Origin: an uncultured Clostridium sp.
GTDB taxonomy: Bacteria > Bacillota > Clostridia > TANB77 > CAG-508
DNA: 64,000 nucleotides
Direction: 5' to 3'
NCBI GenBank assembly: GCA_947368535.1
Contig: CANBHY010000001.1
Span: 232,968 to 296,967, forward strand
The notes beneath the pieces were generated by a model that had not been told where the DNA came from, searched no databases, and saw nothing but the letters and a program-made list of their open reading frames with translations. Positions 1-8,084 of this stretch are shown here, one piece after another. Positions within the stretch are counted from its first letter, which is position 1. Every line of letters begins with the position of its first letter. The translations under genes and the position numbers were made by a program.

Positions 1-1984
1 TATCATCTGCTGCTTGTTCTCTACTCCTTACAGCTTTTATACTTGCTGCTCCCATATTTTCACTAACATAGCTCACAATTTCTGATTTCAAACTAGCTTC
101 ATCATAGTTTTTAGTTTCTATTAAAACTCGTGCATTAACTTCTCCATTGTTAATTTGTTCTCCCTTACAGATAACACGACAATCAAAATAGTAATTTAAT
201 TCAGGTTTAATAGTTAAATAATCAGAAGAATGAACTATACCGTTTAGACTTACAACCATTTCTTTTATTGCTGTTTGATTTGAAGAATCTGGTTTAATAG
301 ATACAATTAAATATGCATTATTTGGTATATCTGAATTTTTGCTATTCGCAGTTACATGCAATTTTAATCTATTTCCACTAAATTTATGATTTACACCTTT
401 ATAGTACCCTGAAAAATTAACATCATCAATAGTACCACTTAGTATTTCCTCCGGAGCCATCTTAGTAACAACAGGATATCTTCCAGAATATATTACCTTA
501 TCAATTCCAAAATATCCATTTCCTCCTGTAGCCGGTAAACTAATCTCATTAAATTGATCAAAATTCCAGTTTTTAGGCATTTTAAGTCCCATATTTCCAC
601 TATATCCAGTTGACAAATCGCTAACAAAGCATGTTACTGCATAACCAGCATCCATAACCTGAGTACAAACATTTCTTGTTCCATATATTCCGACTTGATA
701 TCCTTCTAAATTATCCTTTAATATTTTAAAATATGGTAAAATAATATCTTTGATTTGGCTATCAAGTGCATCAAAATCTACCGCAAAATATATAATTGAA
801 TTTTCGGGTATTTTAAATGATTTCGCCTTAATTCTTGCTATTTTTGCAGCATTATATGCCATTGTAGTCGTAAAATGATGTTCACCGGGTGTTCCATCCT
901 CTTGATAAATTGGTGCAAATTTAAATCTACCTTCTTCTAATATCTTATCAAGTTCACCTGGATCTAATTCTTTTGAAGGTCCCCATATGTACCTAGCAAT
1001 TACTTCAATATCTGTATTTTTTAAAGCATCTAGCCTTCCTATTCTTAACATATTATATGCTGTATCACAAGCATTACAATTTCTATCTGGATTTCCTGTA
1101 CTTAATAGCAATGCCATCCATGTGTTAGTATCGCATATTCCAGTTACTTCTATACACATATCACTCTGAAATTTTCCTAATGTAGTATTTATATTTATAG
1201 TCCATTCATTAGATTCTATATCTATTGAATATCCATTACAACAAAGTGCATATCTAACTAATTCTATTGCTTCTTTCTCTGTTTGTTCACTAATTTGCCC
1301 AAGTGTAGGAATTATTGGAAGTTTACTTTTAGTTCCTGTCCCAAAATTTCCTGTTGCTTCTGATTTACTATATCCTTCTACCTTTTGCAATGCTATTATT
1401 AATGCTTTATTCATTTCTCTACCATATACACCGTCACATGGAATTAATCCAATATAATCTTCATATTTATTGTTTAATTTTTGTTGTACTTTTCTTATTG
1501 TTTCATTTCCGCCATAAGTTTTAGTTACAACAAATTGATTCATTGATAATAAAGCTTTCATAATGTTAAGAGTTACTGTTGAATTAATTTCTGCACAACC
1601 TGCATCTTTTTTTAATTTTTTTATTGCATTACCCGTCCCACTATAAAAGTGTTTCGTAATTTCAGTTGAGCCAGTAGGGTAACCTTTACACAAACATGCT
1701 CCTTGTATAATGCCATAAATATTACTTTCCGTTTCATCATCTGAAGCCTGTTGTTGTATTCCATTTGGGAATCTTGCATTAAATTTTGCAATTGTAGATG
1801 GACCAAAATTATTAGCTGTTGACGTTATTCCTAATTCAATTTGGAACGCTCTAATAAGAGCATTAATTGTAGTCCATCCAGTCTTACCATTGACTGGTAT
1901 ATTTTCACCATAACCTGTTTTTCCACCATAAGTCTGATTAAGCCATTGTTGTGTTTTTTCAACCCACGGATCTCCAATACTCAT
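1..1984 (-). CDS. Glycoside-hydrolase-like (DUF1906) lysin with peptidoglycan-binding repeats, partial
   Basis: The reading frame is open from an ATG at 1984 (AAGAGG ribosome site just upstream) through the left edge, giving at least 661 codons with no stop, so the C-terminus is missing. Residues about 1-240 hold three peptidoglycan-binding-like modules (for example GKTGWTTINALIRAFQ near the start). Residues about 310-480 match the DUF1906 glycoside-hydrolase-like domain (IARYIWGPSKE, IIYFAVDFDA, VGIYGTRNVC). The rest is a beta-rich tail. Proteins of this build are phage or phage-derived wall hydrolases. It lies directly downstream of a holin on the same strand, which supports a lysis role. 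The catalytic activity of DUF1906 proteins is inferred from family resemblance. Confidence 0.8.
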   Translation of the reverse strand, partial: MSIGDPWVEKTQQWLNQTYGGKTGYGENIPVNGKTGWTTINALIRAFQIELGITSTANNFGPSTIAKFNARFPNGIQQQASDDETESNIYGIIQGACLCKGYPTGSTEITKHFYSGTGNAIKKLKKDAGCAEINSTVTLNIMKALLSMNQFVVTKTYGGNETIRKVQQKLNNKYEDYIGLIPCDGVYGREMNKALIIALQKVEGYSKSEATGNFGTGTKSKLPIIPTLGQISEQTEKEAIELVRYALCCNGYSIDIESNEWTININTTLGKFQSDMCIEVTGICDTNTWMALLLSTGNPDRNCNACDTAYNMLRIGRLDALKNTDIEVIARYIWGPSKELDPGELDKILEEGRFKFAPIYQEDGTPGEHHFTTTMAYNAAKIARIKAKSFKIPENSIIYFAVDFDALDSQIKDIILPYFKILKDNLEGYQVGIYGTRNVCTQVMDAGYAVTCFVSDLSTGYSGNMGLKMPKNWNFDQFNEISLPATGGNGYFGIDKVIYSGRYPVVTKMAPEEILSGTIDDVNFSGYYKGVNHKFSGNRLKLHVTANSKNSDIPNNAYLIVSIKPDSSNQTAIKEMVVSLNGIVHSSDYLTIKPELNYYFDCRVICKGEQINNGEVNARVLIETKNYDEASLKSEIVSYVSENMGAASIKAVRSREQAADD

Positions 1985-2125
1985 AAAAATACCTCTTTTC
2001 TTTTTTATTAATTTATTATTTCTGATCAGTTTTTATAATAAACTTGTTATTATTATAATTACTTTTAGATATTTTTTTTATTATATCGATTAAAATAGTG
2101 TTTTATGGTTTTTATTTTTGATATT

Positions 2126-2596
2126 TCATTTTTTAGTATTATCTTCTATTGCTGTTTCTATAATCTTTTCATATATTTCTAAACCTTTTATTAAAAAGCT
2201 AGGAACATTTATCCCAATTTCTACTAAATTTTCTATTATACTTCTTGTCTCATTAATTATTAAACAAACTAATGTAAACCAACCAAAAAACATTATAAAA
2301 TTTAAATTTATATTTATTTTTATCCCTATTTCTACTAATAAAAAAGATATAAGAAAAGATATAAAAATCAAAATCCAGTAACATACTTTTTTTATTATTC
2401 CTATAATTCCCATATTAGATTTTTCAGTTTTAGTAACTCTAGCTTTTATTATTCCGGTTACATAGTCCAAGACATTTAAAATTAAATATCCTAAAAATAA
2501 AAATTTTTCACCACCAAATATAGATACAAATGTTGTAACAACAGTACTATACATATATGAAATCTTGTTAAATATTTTTATCGCTTCTTTTTCCAT
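2126..2596 (-). CDS. Phage-type holin (toxin secretion/phage lysis holin family)
   Basis: 156 aa with three to four membrane segments (about residues 32-48, 66-86, 92-112) and the family-typical LGYLILNVLDYVTGIIKA stretch, where an Asp-containing second helix is followed by a basic GIIKAR loop. The ribosome site AGGAGG lies just before the ATG. Holins of this family form membrane pores that release or activate wall hydrolases. The gene sits about 140 bp upstream of the lysin on the same strand, the normal phage order. No head, tail or integrase genes are visible, so it could be a remnant prophage end or a domesticated lysis pair. Confidence 0.85.
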   Translation of the reverse strand: MEKEAIKIFNKISYMYSTVVTTFVSIFGGEKFLFLGYLILNVLDYVTGIIKARVTKTEKSNMGIIGIIKKVCYWILIFISFLISFLLVEIGIKININLNFIMFFGWFTLVCLIINETRSIIENLVEIGINVPSFLIKGLEIYEKIIETAIEDNTKK

Positions 2597-2705
2597 AATT
2601 TCCTCCTACATTTTAAATTATATATTATTTACTTTTATTAATATAAAATATAGTTTATTATGGATTATTTATGGTATTTATCCCTATTATTTTTTGTATA
2701 ACAAA

Positions 2706-2746
2706 AAAGAGAACAATGTTTTTAAATCATTATCCTCTTTTTTTAT
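2706..2746 (-). terminator. Imperfect hairpin with T-run after the 2777-3055 gene
   Basis: On the minus strand an AGAG..AATG arm pairs with CATT..CTCT and is followed by TTTTTT. It lies downstream of the small secreted protein gene. The stem has mismatches. Confidence 0.5.
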
Positions 2747-2776
2747 TATTTTAATAATGTTTTAATTGGAAATGTG

Positions 2777-3055
2777 TCAAAAATATGTAGAAAGATGAAG
2801 CTTAACGAATAATCCGCCTTGATTGCAAGAAGGATAAAGTTTTAAGCTACCCGAAAGATTGTTATTGTAAATAACTCCACTAACTGCCGTATAATCCTTA
2901 TAAGTTGATGGCGTTTCATCATTTAAATTATCTTCGTTGATATTATAATCTGATGAAATATTATCTGCTCCAGCAGCATATGCAGATGTAGAAATCATAG
3001 ATACCATAAATATGGCAGTTAACATTGTTGCTAAAATCCGTCTTATACTTTTCAT
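2777..3055 (-). CDS. Small secreted protein of unknown function
   Basis: 92 aa. The start is the ATG at 3055, which has GGAGG seven bases upstream; the longer frame to 3106 lacks a ribosome site. An N-terminal signal peptide is clear: basic MKSIRR, a hydrophobic core to about residue 22, then a probable cleavage after SAYAA. The mature part is about 65 residues, acidic and Asn-rich, with one Cys (YPSCNQGG). No family is recognised. It sits between a membrane-anchored protein and the holin on the same strand. Confidence 0.65.
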   Translation of the reverse strand: MKSIRRILATMLTAIFMVSMISTSAYAAGADNISSDYNINEDNLNDETPSTYKDYTAVSGVIYNNNLSGSLKLYPSCNQGGLFVKLHLSTYF

Positions 3056-3157
3056 GATTGCTTTCCTCCATTTTTTACAAACAATCCCCTTAGGATAAAG
3101 ATGCAATGCACTCTTGAATATATTAGCAAATATTTACATATTTGTAAATATTTTCCT

Positions 3158-3808
3158 TTATGTTTCATCAACTAAAATATATTTATATATTTTAGGCATT
3201 TCTACATCTTTTTCTGTAACAACATTCATTTTATATTCAAAAAATTGTGTCAAATTTTCTGATTCTTTTTTTATCAATAACCATGTATCTTTATCTATAT
3301 AAAGTTTATCGTCAGAAATAGTATTATCACCAATTATAGTTAATTTATACAAGAAACTATCTTTATTTGTATACAGTTTATAACAGTTCATGTCATTTAT
3401 TTTTTCATTTTGAATTTTTAAAAATAAAGAAGCAATTAATGCTTGAAAATAACTATTAGCATATAATGGACATACATCTACTGTTGGTAAAAAATCAGTA
3501 TTATTTTTAGTAACTGTATTGTTACTAATTATATATTTATAATTTTCATCATAATATGTTGTTTTTATTTCTTGTTCTTGAAAATTTTTTTCCTTAATTA
3601 CAGCTTTATTTTCTTTTCTCCATATTTCTACTTCTGAATTGTCTGTATATATTTTTTTGTAGAAATTAGTATTTTCTTTATAATATTGATAATTTTCTTT
3701 TGAAAATTTTCTGAAAATATATGCTTTTTTGAATAAATTAATAGTAAATAAACAAATATAAATAAATATAATAATGTATATAATTTTTAATATCTTTTTA
3801 ATTTTCAT
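3158..3808 (-). CDS. Membrane-anchored extracytoplasmic protein, unknown function
   Basis: 216 aa. A basic N-terminus (MKIKKILK) is followed by one hydrophobic helix (about 8-26) and a long extracytoplasmic domain rich in Lys, Tyr and Asn. Alternating beta strands late in the protein (KLYIDKDTWLLIKKE) resemble LolA-like lipoprotein-localisation folds found in Gram-positive surface proteins, but this is only a fold-level guess. GGAG lies ten bases before the ATG. AT-rich codon use is like the housekeeping genes, so it looks native. Confidence 0.65.
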   Translation of the reverse strand: MKIKKILKIIYIIIFIYICLFTINLFKKAYIFRKFSKENYQYYKENTNFYKKIYTDNSEVEIWRKENKAVIKEKNFQEQEIKTTYYDENYKYIISNNTVTKNNTDFLPTVDVCPLYANSYFQALIASLFLKIQNEKINDMNCYKLYTNKDSFLYKLTIIGDNTISDDKLYIDKDTWLLIKKESENLTQFFEYKMNVVTEKDVEMPKIYKYILVDET

Positions 3809-4057
3809 TCTTTATCTCCATTGAATATTAATATTTATGGTATAAAATGTAAAAAAATTATACTATAAAATATATTACCTTCGCAATATATATTTTTATA
3901 ATTCAGTTTCTTTGCTGAACTTTTGTTATAATTTATATTAGCTTTTATTCTTTGTAACTTTATTTGCATTGTTTTCTAATTAGTTAAATTTTCATTATAT
4001 TCTTAATTTTTCTATGCTTACAACGCCAAATACATATCAAAATATCCATTTTTTTCA

Positions 4058-4089
4058 TAAAAATAGCGAGAGCCTTCTGTCTCTCGCTA
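4058..4089 (-). terminator. Terminator of the ribbon-helix-helix gene
   Basis: Minus-strand stem TAGCGAGAG / CTCTCGCTA (9 bp, 4064-4072 with 4081-4089) followed by a T-run. It lies 48 bp past the stop of the gene ending at 4137. Confidence 0.7.
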
Positions 4090-4120
4090 CCAAAACTTCC
4101 AAGAAATTGGTAGTTTTTTT
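4087..4120 (+). terminator. Plus-strand terminator-like hairpin overlapping the previous one
   Basis: Stem CTACCAA (4087-4093) with TTGGTAG (4107-4113), then TTTTTTT. Its 5' arm overlaps the 3' arm of the 4064-4089 hairpin by three bases. No plus-strand protein gene precedes it. Confidence 0.5.
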
Positions 4121-4136
4121 ATTTTGCCTTTGATTT

Positions 4137-4313
4137 TCATTCCTCAATCTTCATATTTTCTATTGCAAATCTTAGTGCATCATTTATAAAACTATTAGCT
4201 GATTGTAAATTATAATCTAATACGATTTGATCAATTTTATCTAATATCTCCTCTTCTATTCTACAAGTTCTTTGCACATAATTGCCCCTTTTTCTTATTA
4301 CAAATTTTTTCAT
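4137..4313 (-). CDS. Small ribbon-helix-helix-type DNA-binding protein
   Basis: 58 aa. The start is the ATG at 4313, preceded by GGAGG at eight bases; the in-frame ATG 30 bases upstream has no ribosome site. A basic N-terminal strand (MKKFVIRKRG) leads into RTCRIEEEILDKIDQI and a second helix SANSFINDALRFAIENM, the CopG/Arc-like strand-helix-helix pattern. Such proteins repress small operons, often their own. It is divergent from the 59-aa gene at 4523, and a GAAGT-gag-ACTTC palindrome lies between them. No toxin partner is visible next to it. Confidence 0.6.
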   Translation of the reverse strand: MKKFVIRKRGNYVQRTCRIEEEILDKIDQIVLDYNLQSANSFINDALRFAIENMKIEE

Positions 4314-4354
4314 ATATATTACCTCCTTAGAAGTAATATACAACCATTGTCCAC

Positions 4355-4367
4355 GAAGTGAGACTTC
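4355..4367. promoter_or_regulatory. Candidate operator palindrome
   Basis: GAAGT-gag-ACTTC, a perfect 5-bp inverted repeat 42 bp upstream of the ribbon-helix-helix gene start. It is short enough to occur by chance. Confidence 0.25.
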
Positions 4368-4522
4368 AGTTTATGTTTATTATATTTCATATATTTATAT
4401 ATATTCTTTTCTAATTATATATTGACTCAATGAAAAATGTAAAATATTGTAAAGGTGCATCTAGTTTTGATTTTGCTTTTTATGATATTATTTTGTAGAC
4501 ACTATTTTAAAAGGGGGAGGAT

Positions 4523-4702
4523 ATGAAAAAATTTGTCGATACAAATGATAGTACAAAAATCGAGGGTGAAAAAGTAGGTTCTGTTCATGTATCTATGTAT
4601 AAAGATTCTAATACTCGATTGCCTTTCTTCTTTATCAAAGCTGATAATGAAGATATGTTACAAGTTTCTTATATTATTGAAGATTCTTTGTGCGATTTTT
4701 AG
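4523..4702 (+). CDS. 59-aa orphan protein
   Basis: A short gene with a strong ribosome site (GGGGGAGG three bases before the ATG) and a terminator starting one base before the end of the stop codon. The protein begins MKKFVDTNDSTKIEGEKVGS and ends in IIEDSLCDF; it is acidic, with no signal peptide or membrane helix. A weak promoter candidate (TTGACT-17-TATTGT) starts near 4423. Composition is closer to native genes than the other cassettes, but the monocistronic layout with its own terminator is the same. Confidence 0.6.
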   Translation: MKKFVDTNDSTKIEGEKVGSVHVSMYKDSNTRLPFFFIKADNEDMLQVSYIIEDSLCDF

Positions 4703-4724
4703 ACTAACTTTTGTTAGTCTTTTC
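4701..4724 (+). terminator. Terminator of the 59-aa gene
   Basis: AGACTAAC (4701-4708) pairs with GTTAGTCT (4713-4720), 8 bp perfect, followed by TTTT. The stem overlaps the last two bases of the stop codon. Confidence 0.8.
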
Positions 4725-4754
4725 CCTTTTTTTGTATCGATTTCTTTTCTATAT

Positions 4755-4783
4755 TTGAAGTTGTTGGTATTGTATGTTATAAT
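4755..4783 (+). promoter_or_regulatory. Sigma-A-like promoter of the GNAT gene at 4817
   Basis: TTGAAG (4755-4760), 17-bp spacer, TATAAT (4778-4783), 33 bp before the start codon. Confidence 0.7.
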
Positions 4784-4816
4784 AGTATACATAATATTTT
4801 GGAAGGAGTGTTATTT

Positions 4817-5320
4817 ATGCCTAATCATTTGGTCCGGATAACAGACCAAGACTATCGGGATTATCGCCGCAGCTATTCTAAGATTACTTACAGTATGAAT
4901 AAGCATGGTGAACCAGCACAAGTATCTGAAGAAGAGGTCAGAGAATTTTCCAATCATTTTCTTGACGGCATCATTGGAAAAGGTGATTTCCTCGACATCA
5001 TGGCAAAGCCTGAAAAATACGAGTTATACTTTTTCAAGAATGATGCAGAAGAAATTATTGGCGTTCTCACTCTGGTTTTTTCAGAGAAAAGCTGCTACAT
5101 TGCTGAATTTGCTGTATTTGATCGTGGCAAAGGTCTTGGCACAGAATTGTACTCTTTGGCGCTGGAAAAAATGCGCCCTCACAACACCCGCTTAATTGAG
5201 CTCTCAGCTCCCCCACCTTTCGCGGGTTCTCGCGAATTTTGGAAAAAGCTTGGTTTTACGCTTAAGTACAAAAGTAACTCTGTGTTTGAAAAAACGGTTC
5301 GATTCCGTCATCAGAAGTAA
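4817..5320 (+). CDS. GNAT-family N-acetyltransferase (high-GC cassette)
   Basis: 167 aa. The start is the ATG at 4817 with AAGGAG eight bases upstream; the in-frame ATG at 4799 lies before the ribosome site. The GNAT acetyl-CoA loop is visible as FDRGKGLGTELY (about residues 102-113), followed by helix and strand and a late FWKKLGF motif typical of the fold. Substrate is unknown. Codon use is markedly richer in G/C third positions (CGC, CTC, GCC) than the surrounding genes. It is a single-gene unit with its own consensus promoter and a hairpin at the 3' end, pointing to separate acquisition. Confidence 0.8.
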   Translation: MPNHLVRITDQDYRDYRRSYSKITYSMNKHGEPAQVSEEEVREFSNHFLDGIIGKGDFLDIMAKPEKYELYFFKNDAEEIIGVLTLVFSEKSCYIAEFAVFDRGKGLGTELYSLALEKMRPHNTRLIELSAPPPFAGSREFWKKLGFTLKYKSNSVFEKTVRFRHQK

Positions 5321-5340
5321 CAATAACACGCAAAAGAATT

Positions 5341-5373
5341 TGCCAGGTGGTCTGAAATTTAGATTACCTGGCA
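5341..5373. terminator. Shared hairpin between convergent GNAT and radical SAM genes
   Basis: TGCCAGGT (5341-5348) pairs with ACCTGGCA (5366-5373) with further inner pairing. T-runs on both sides are weak. It may serve both strands. Confidence 0.6.
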
Positions 5374-5381
5374 ATTATCAT

Positions 5382-6287
5382 TTATATAAATAATGTCATT
5401 TGTTCATCTTCTGGTATTTCTTTTTTGTATGCTTTAATTATATCTTTCATGTTATATAAAATTCCATATCTATCGCATTCTTCTTTAAATATTTTGTATA
5501 GTTCTTTACATTTCGGTGTTGCACAATGATATTTATTTCCATAATATTTAATATATTTTTCTTTTAAACCTTTAAAGTTTTTGTCTAACTGCTTAAAGTA
5601 ATAATCTCTTTGATTTTCTCTTAATGTCATCCCCATATATGTGTGTATAAATTTAGCTCCATTTTCATGTGCCAATTTAACTAATCTTTTTATGTCTTCT
5701 TCGCTGTCTGTTATGAATGGTAATGTTGGATTCATCATAATTCCAGTAAAAATACCATTCTCACTAAGCTTTTTAATCGCTTCTAATCTTTTAGAAGATG
5801 TACATACATGTGGCTCTATTATTTTAGCTATTTCGTCTCTTGGTGTAGTAATTGTAAATTTGATAATCACATTGTTTTTTTTATTAATTTCCTTTAATAA
5901 ATCTATATCTCTTATAATTAGGTCACTTTTTGTATCTATCGATACTCCATAATTATATTTAGATATTAGCTTTAACGCACCTCTTGTTAATTCATATTTG
6001 ATTTCTTGCGGATTATAAGTGTCTGACATCGCTCCAATTCCAATAATTCCTTTATCTCTTTTTCTTATTAGTTCCTCTTCTAATATTTCTAGTGCTTTAT
6101 CTTTTCCTTTTACTGTATCAAAGTTTTCTATATGATAACAATTGCTTCTACTATCACAATATATACATCCATGTGAGCATCCTCTATATAGATTCATATT
6201 ATAATCTATTCCATACCATTGATTTCCATATTTAATTTTTGACAATATTGTTTTTGCTTTTATGAATTCCACTTTTTCCTCACTCAT
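5382..6287 (-). CDS. Radical SAM protein, spore photoproduct lyase-related (SPL) family
   Basis: 301 aa. The radical SAM iron-sulfur motif CSHGCIYC (CxxxCxxC, about residues 37-44) follows MNLYRGCSHGC, the pattern of the Rv2578c/SPL-related family, and GIGAMSDTYNP and SIDTKSDL match its later motifs. It probably cleaves S-adenosylmethionine to start radical chemistry; the substrate is unknown. It is unlikely to be true spore photoproduct lyase given the generic family pattern. No ribosome site precedes the ATG at 6287; a GTG at 6272 with GAGG before it is an alternative start. Codon use is native. Confidence 0.8.
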   Translation of the reverse strand: MSEEKVEFIKAKTILSKIKYGNQWYGIDYNMNLYRGCSHGCIYCDSRSNCYHIENFDTVKGKDKALEILEEELIRKRDKGIIGIGAMSDTYNPQEIKYELTRGALKLISKYNYGVSIDTKSDLIIRDIDLLKEINKKNNVIIKFTITTPRDEIAKIIEPHVCTSSKRLEAIKKLSENGIFTGIMMNPTLPFITDSEEDIKRLVKLAHENGAKFIHTYMGMTLRENQRDYYFKQLDKNFKGLKEKYIKYYGNKYHCATPKCKELYKIFKEECDRYGILYNMKDIIKAYKKEIPEDEQMTLFI

Positions 6288-6339
6288 AATATTTTAAGTA
6301 TATTATCACACTTTATTACACTTATCAATTAAATTGCAA

Positions 6340-6370
6340 AAGCAAGCAGTGGAACACCACCGCTTGCCTT
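6340..6370 (-). terminator. Terminator of the SleB-type hydrolase gene
   Basis: Minus-strand AAGGCAAGCGGTGG pairs with CCACTGCTTGCTT (one mismatch in the middle), followed by TT. It lies 10 bp past the stop codon. Confidence 0.75.
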
Positions 6371-6379
6371 CCTTTTCGA

Positions 6380-7165
6380 TCAGTTCAGATCATTGTGAAA
6401 TGCTTGGTTACCGATTACATAGATGTCGATGCCTTCGCGTCTCGCTGCCTCTTTTTCCGACAATGGTTCAACCAGGGAATAGAAGTGACATGCTCCTTCA
6501 GGAAAATACTCCCGTGTTGGATCTTCACCATTCAAAGCTTTTTCTACCGCTTCCATGCAGAGTTCGTACTCTGGGCAATTCAGGAAAAATTCGTCTGTCA
6601 TATCTTTCGGATAAGCGAATGCTCCCGAATATGTAATGACTTCCATAACGTTTCCATTTTCTGCTCCATACTCTACTTTTCCCGTGATCAGTCTGTTTAA
6701 GATTACTGCGACAATGGCTATTCTGCCTTTTTCGCATTCACCTCTTGCCTCTTTGTAGACTGTTTTGCCCATAGCAATCCTCTCTGCTTCAGAAAATATG
6801 AGTGGAACCTCATCAGTTACTTCTACAATTTGATTCGCTGTAACTTTTGATTCTTCATTCTCTTCTTTGCTGATAGTTTTGATTTCGGGCAGATCTTCTT
6901 CGGCGGGATAGCTCGACATTTCTTGCTGAGGTTTCATCTCCACAGTTTTGATTGCTTCAATTTCTTCCTCTTTTTTCTGCTTTGTGATTACAGCAATGGC
7001 ACAGATTGTAACTATAATCATAATTACGAGCGCTACACTCACCATTACGGTGAACCTCCTTCTGTTTCGCTTTACTTTTAAGTAGCACTCTCTTCTGTGT
7101 TTGCAGTGCAAGCACTTCCGCTTCATCATAAAAGCTGATCGATGTTTGCATCTTCTTTTGGCCAT
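6380..7165 (-). CDS. Membrane-anchored SleB-type cell wall hydrolase (high-GC cassette)
   Basis: 261 aa. The start is the ATG at 7165 with AGGAGG nine bases upstream. The cytoplasmic N-terminus is basic and has four Cys (positions 6, 18, 21 and 27; CLHCKHRREC looks like a zinc knuckle). A membrane helix spans about 38-58. A charged linker leads to a SleB/Hydrolase_2 domain (about 130-261) beginning AERIAMGKTVYKEARGE, whose KEARGE Glu is the expected catalytic residue. SleB proteins are lytic transglycosylases that degrade spore cortex or wall. GC and codon use are higher than neighbours. It has its own promoter and terminator. Confidence 0.8.
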   Translation of the reverse strand: MAKRRCKHRSAFMMKRKCLHCKHRRECYLKVKRNRRRFTVMVSVALVIMIIVTICAIAVITKQKKEEEIEAIKTVEMKPQQEMSSYPAEEDLPEIKTISKEENEESKVTANQIVEVTDEVPLIFSEAERIAMGKTVYKEARGECEKGRIAIVAVILNRLITGKVEYGAENGNVMEVITYSGAFAYPKDMTDEFFLNCPEYELCMEAVEKALNGEDPTREYFPEGACHFYSLVEPLSEKEAARREGIDIYVIGNQAFHNDLN

Positions 7166-7243
7166 TTTCTTCTTCCTCCTGTTTCTCTTTCTAGAAATAA
7201 CCACCTCATGGTGGATATGGCATTAATAACGATACTTAACATA

Positions 7244-7272
7244 ATTATACCATTTTTCAATATTTTATTCAA
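7244..7272 (-). promoter_or_regulatory. Sigma-A-like promoter of the SleB cassette
   Basis: Minus strand: TTGAAT (7272-7267), 17-bp spacer, TATAAT (7249-7244), about 80 bp before the start codon. Confidence 0.65.
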
Positions 7273-7420
7273 ATTTTAGCTTCCCTTATACTCTATTACA
7301 TTTATTTTTATATCTTTTTTATTAAATATATACTATATCTTACTTAAGAATAAAGTGAATCAAAAAACTGAACGGAATTATTTATGAAAAAAGCTATAAA
7401 AAGCATATTGCTAATTATTA

Positions 7421-7903
7421 TTAATATACTCTGTCTGGATATGGTGATACTTCTACATTAATATCTTCTACTTCTTTATCAATAGGTATAAGATATAAAT
7501 TAAAATCAAATATTTCATCTTGCGTTGTAAGTGGTGTTGCATAATATATTGTAATGTCTGCACTTGTTTCATCAATTTTTATTTTCTTAATTTCAGGATC
7601 TATTTCTCCTTCTACTACTAATAATTTTTTATTTTTGAAAAATCCTTTATCAAATTTTTCATTATATTCTTTATTTTTTACTTCATCCATTATTTCTTGA
7701 AATCTGTCTTGATCTGACACTATTTCATATTGTTTATCATTTTCTAATACCTTTGCTGTATTGTAACTTGCTGAATAAGTTATTTTGTAATGTTTCTTAT
7801 ATTTTTCGTTATTTGGTTTTATGATTAGAACTGCTGCTGTAACTATAATTATTAGCGTAATTACTGATATAAAAATTAATATTATTTTTTTGTTTTTTTT
7901 CAT
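7421..7903 (-). CDS. Membrane-anchored protein of unknown function
   Basis: 160 aa. A lysine-rich start (MKKNKK) and one hydrophobic helix (about 7-28) anchor an extracytoplasmic domain of about 130 residues. This domain has regular beta-strand-like stretches (KLLVVEGEIDPEIKKIKI, ADITIYYATP) and ends SPYPDRVY. The ribosome site AAAGGGAG precedes the ATG. Codon use is native and AT-rich. No family is recognised. Confidence 0.65.
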   Translation of the reverse strand: MKKNKKIILIFISVITLIIIVTAAVLIIKPNNEKYKKHYKITYSASYNTAKVLENDKQYEIVSDQDRFQEIMDEVKNKEYNEKFDKGFFKNKKLLVVEGEIDPEIKKIKIDETSADITIYYATPLTTQDEIFDFNLYLIPIDKEVEDINVEVSPYPDRVY

Positions 7904-8002
7904 TTTTTCTCCCTTTCAACCTTTCTTTTTTATATGATTATTATATACATATCATATCTTTTTGTAAAACGTTTTTATAGATATGTATATAAACGAATTA
8001 TG

Positions 8003-8031
8003 TTTACTTTTCTTTGTTTTTGTTGTATACT
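8003..8031 (+). promoter_or_regulatory. Possible promoter of the GNAT gene at 8085
   Basis: TTTACT (8003-8008), 17-bp spacer, TATACT (8026-8031). The -35 element is weak. Confidence 0.4.
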
Positions 8032-8084
8032 TAATTATACGCTTTTTTACCCATGAACAATCTATAACATTGAGAGGAGTTACC

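Larger units (their letters stand above)
3809..4136. other. Gene-free AT-rich spacer with a possible small RNA
   Basis: No supported protein gene. An extended -10 element (TGTTATAAT at 3924-3932, plus strand) is followed by about 150 bases ending in two overlapping hairpins and seven T residues at 4114-4120. This could be a plus-strand small RNA. One of the hairpins also serves the minus-strand gene at 4137. Confidence 0.35.

Noticed and set aside
2118..2381. Plus-strand 87-codon frame opposite the holin
   Set aside because: Antisense, very Phe/Ile-rich, no ribosome site.
6395..6700. Plus-strand 101-codon frame opposite the SleB gene
   Set aside because: Antisense shadow of a high-GC gene, where chance frames are longer.
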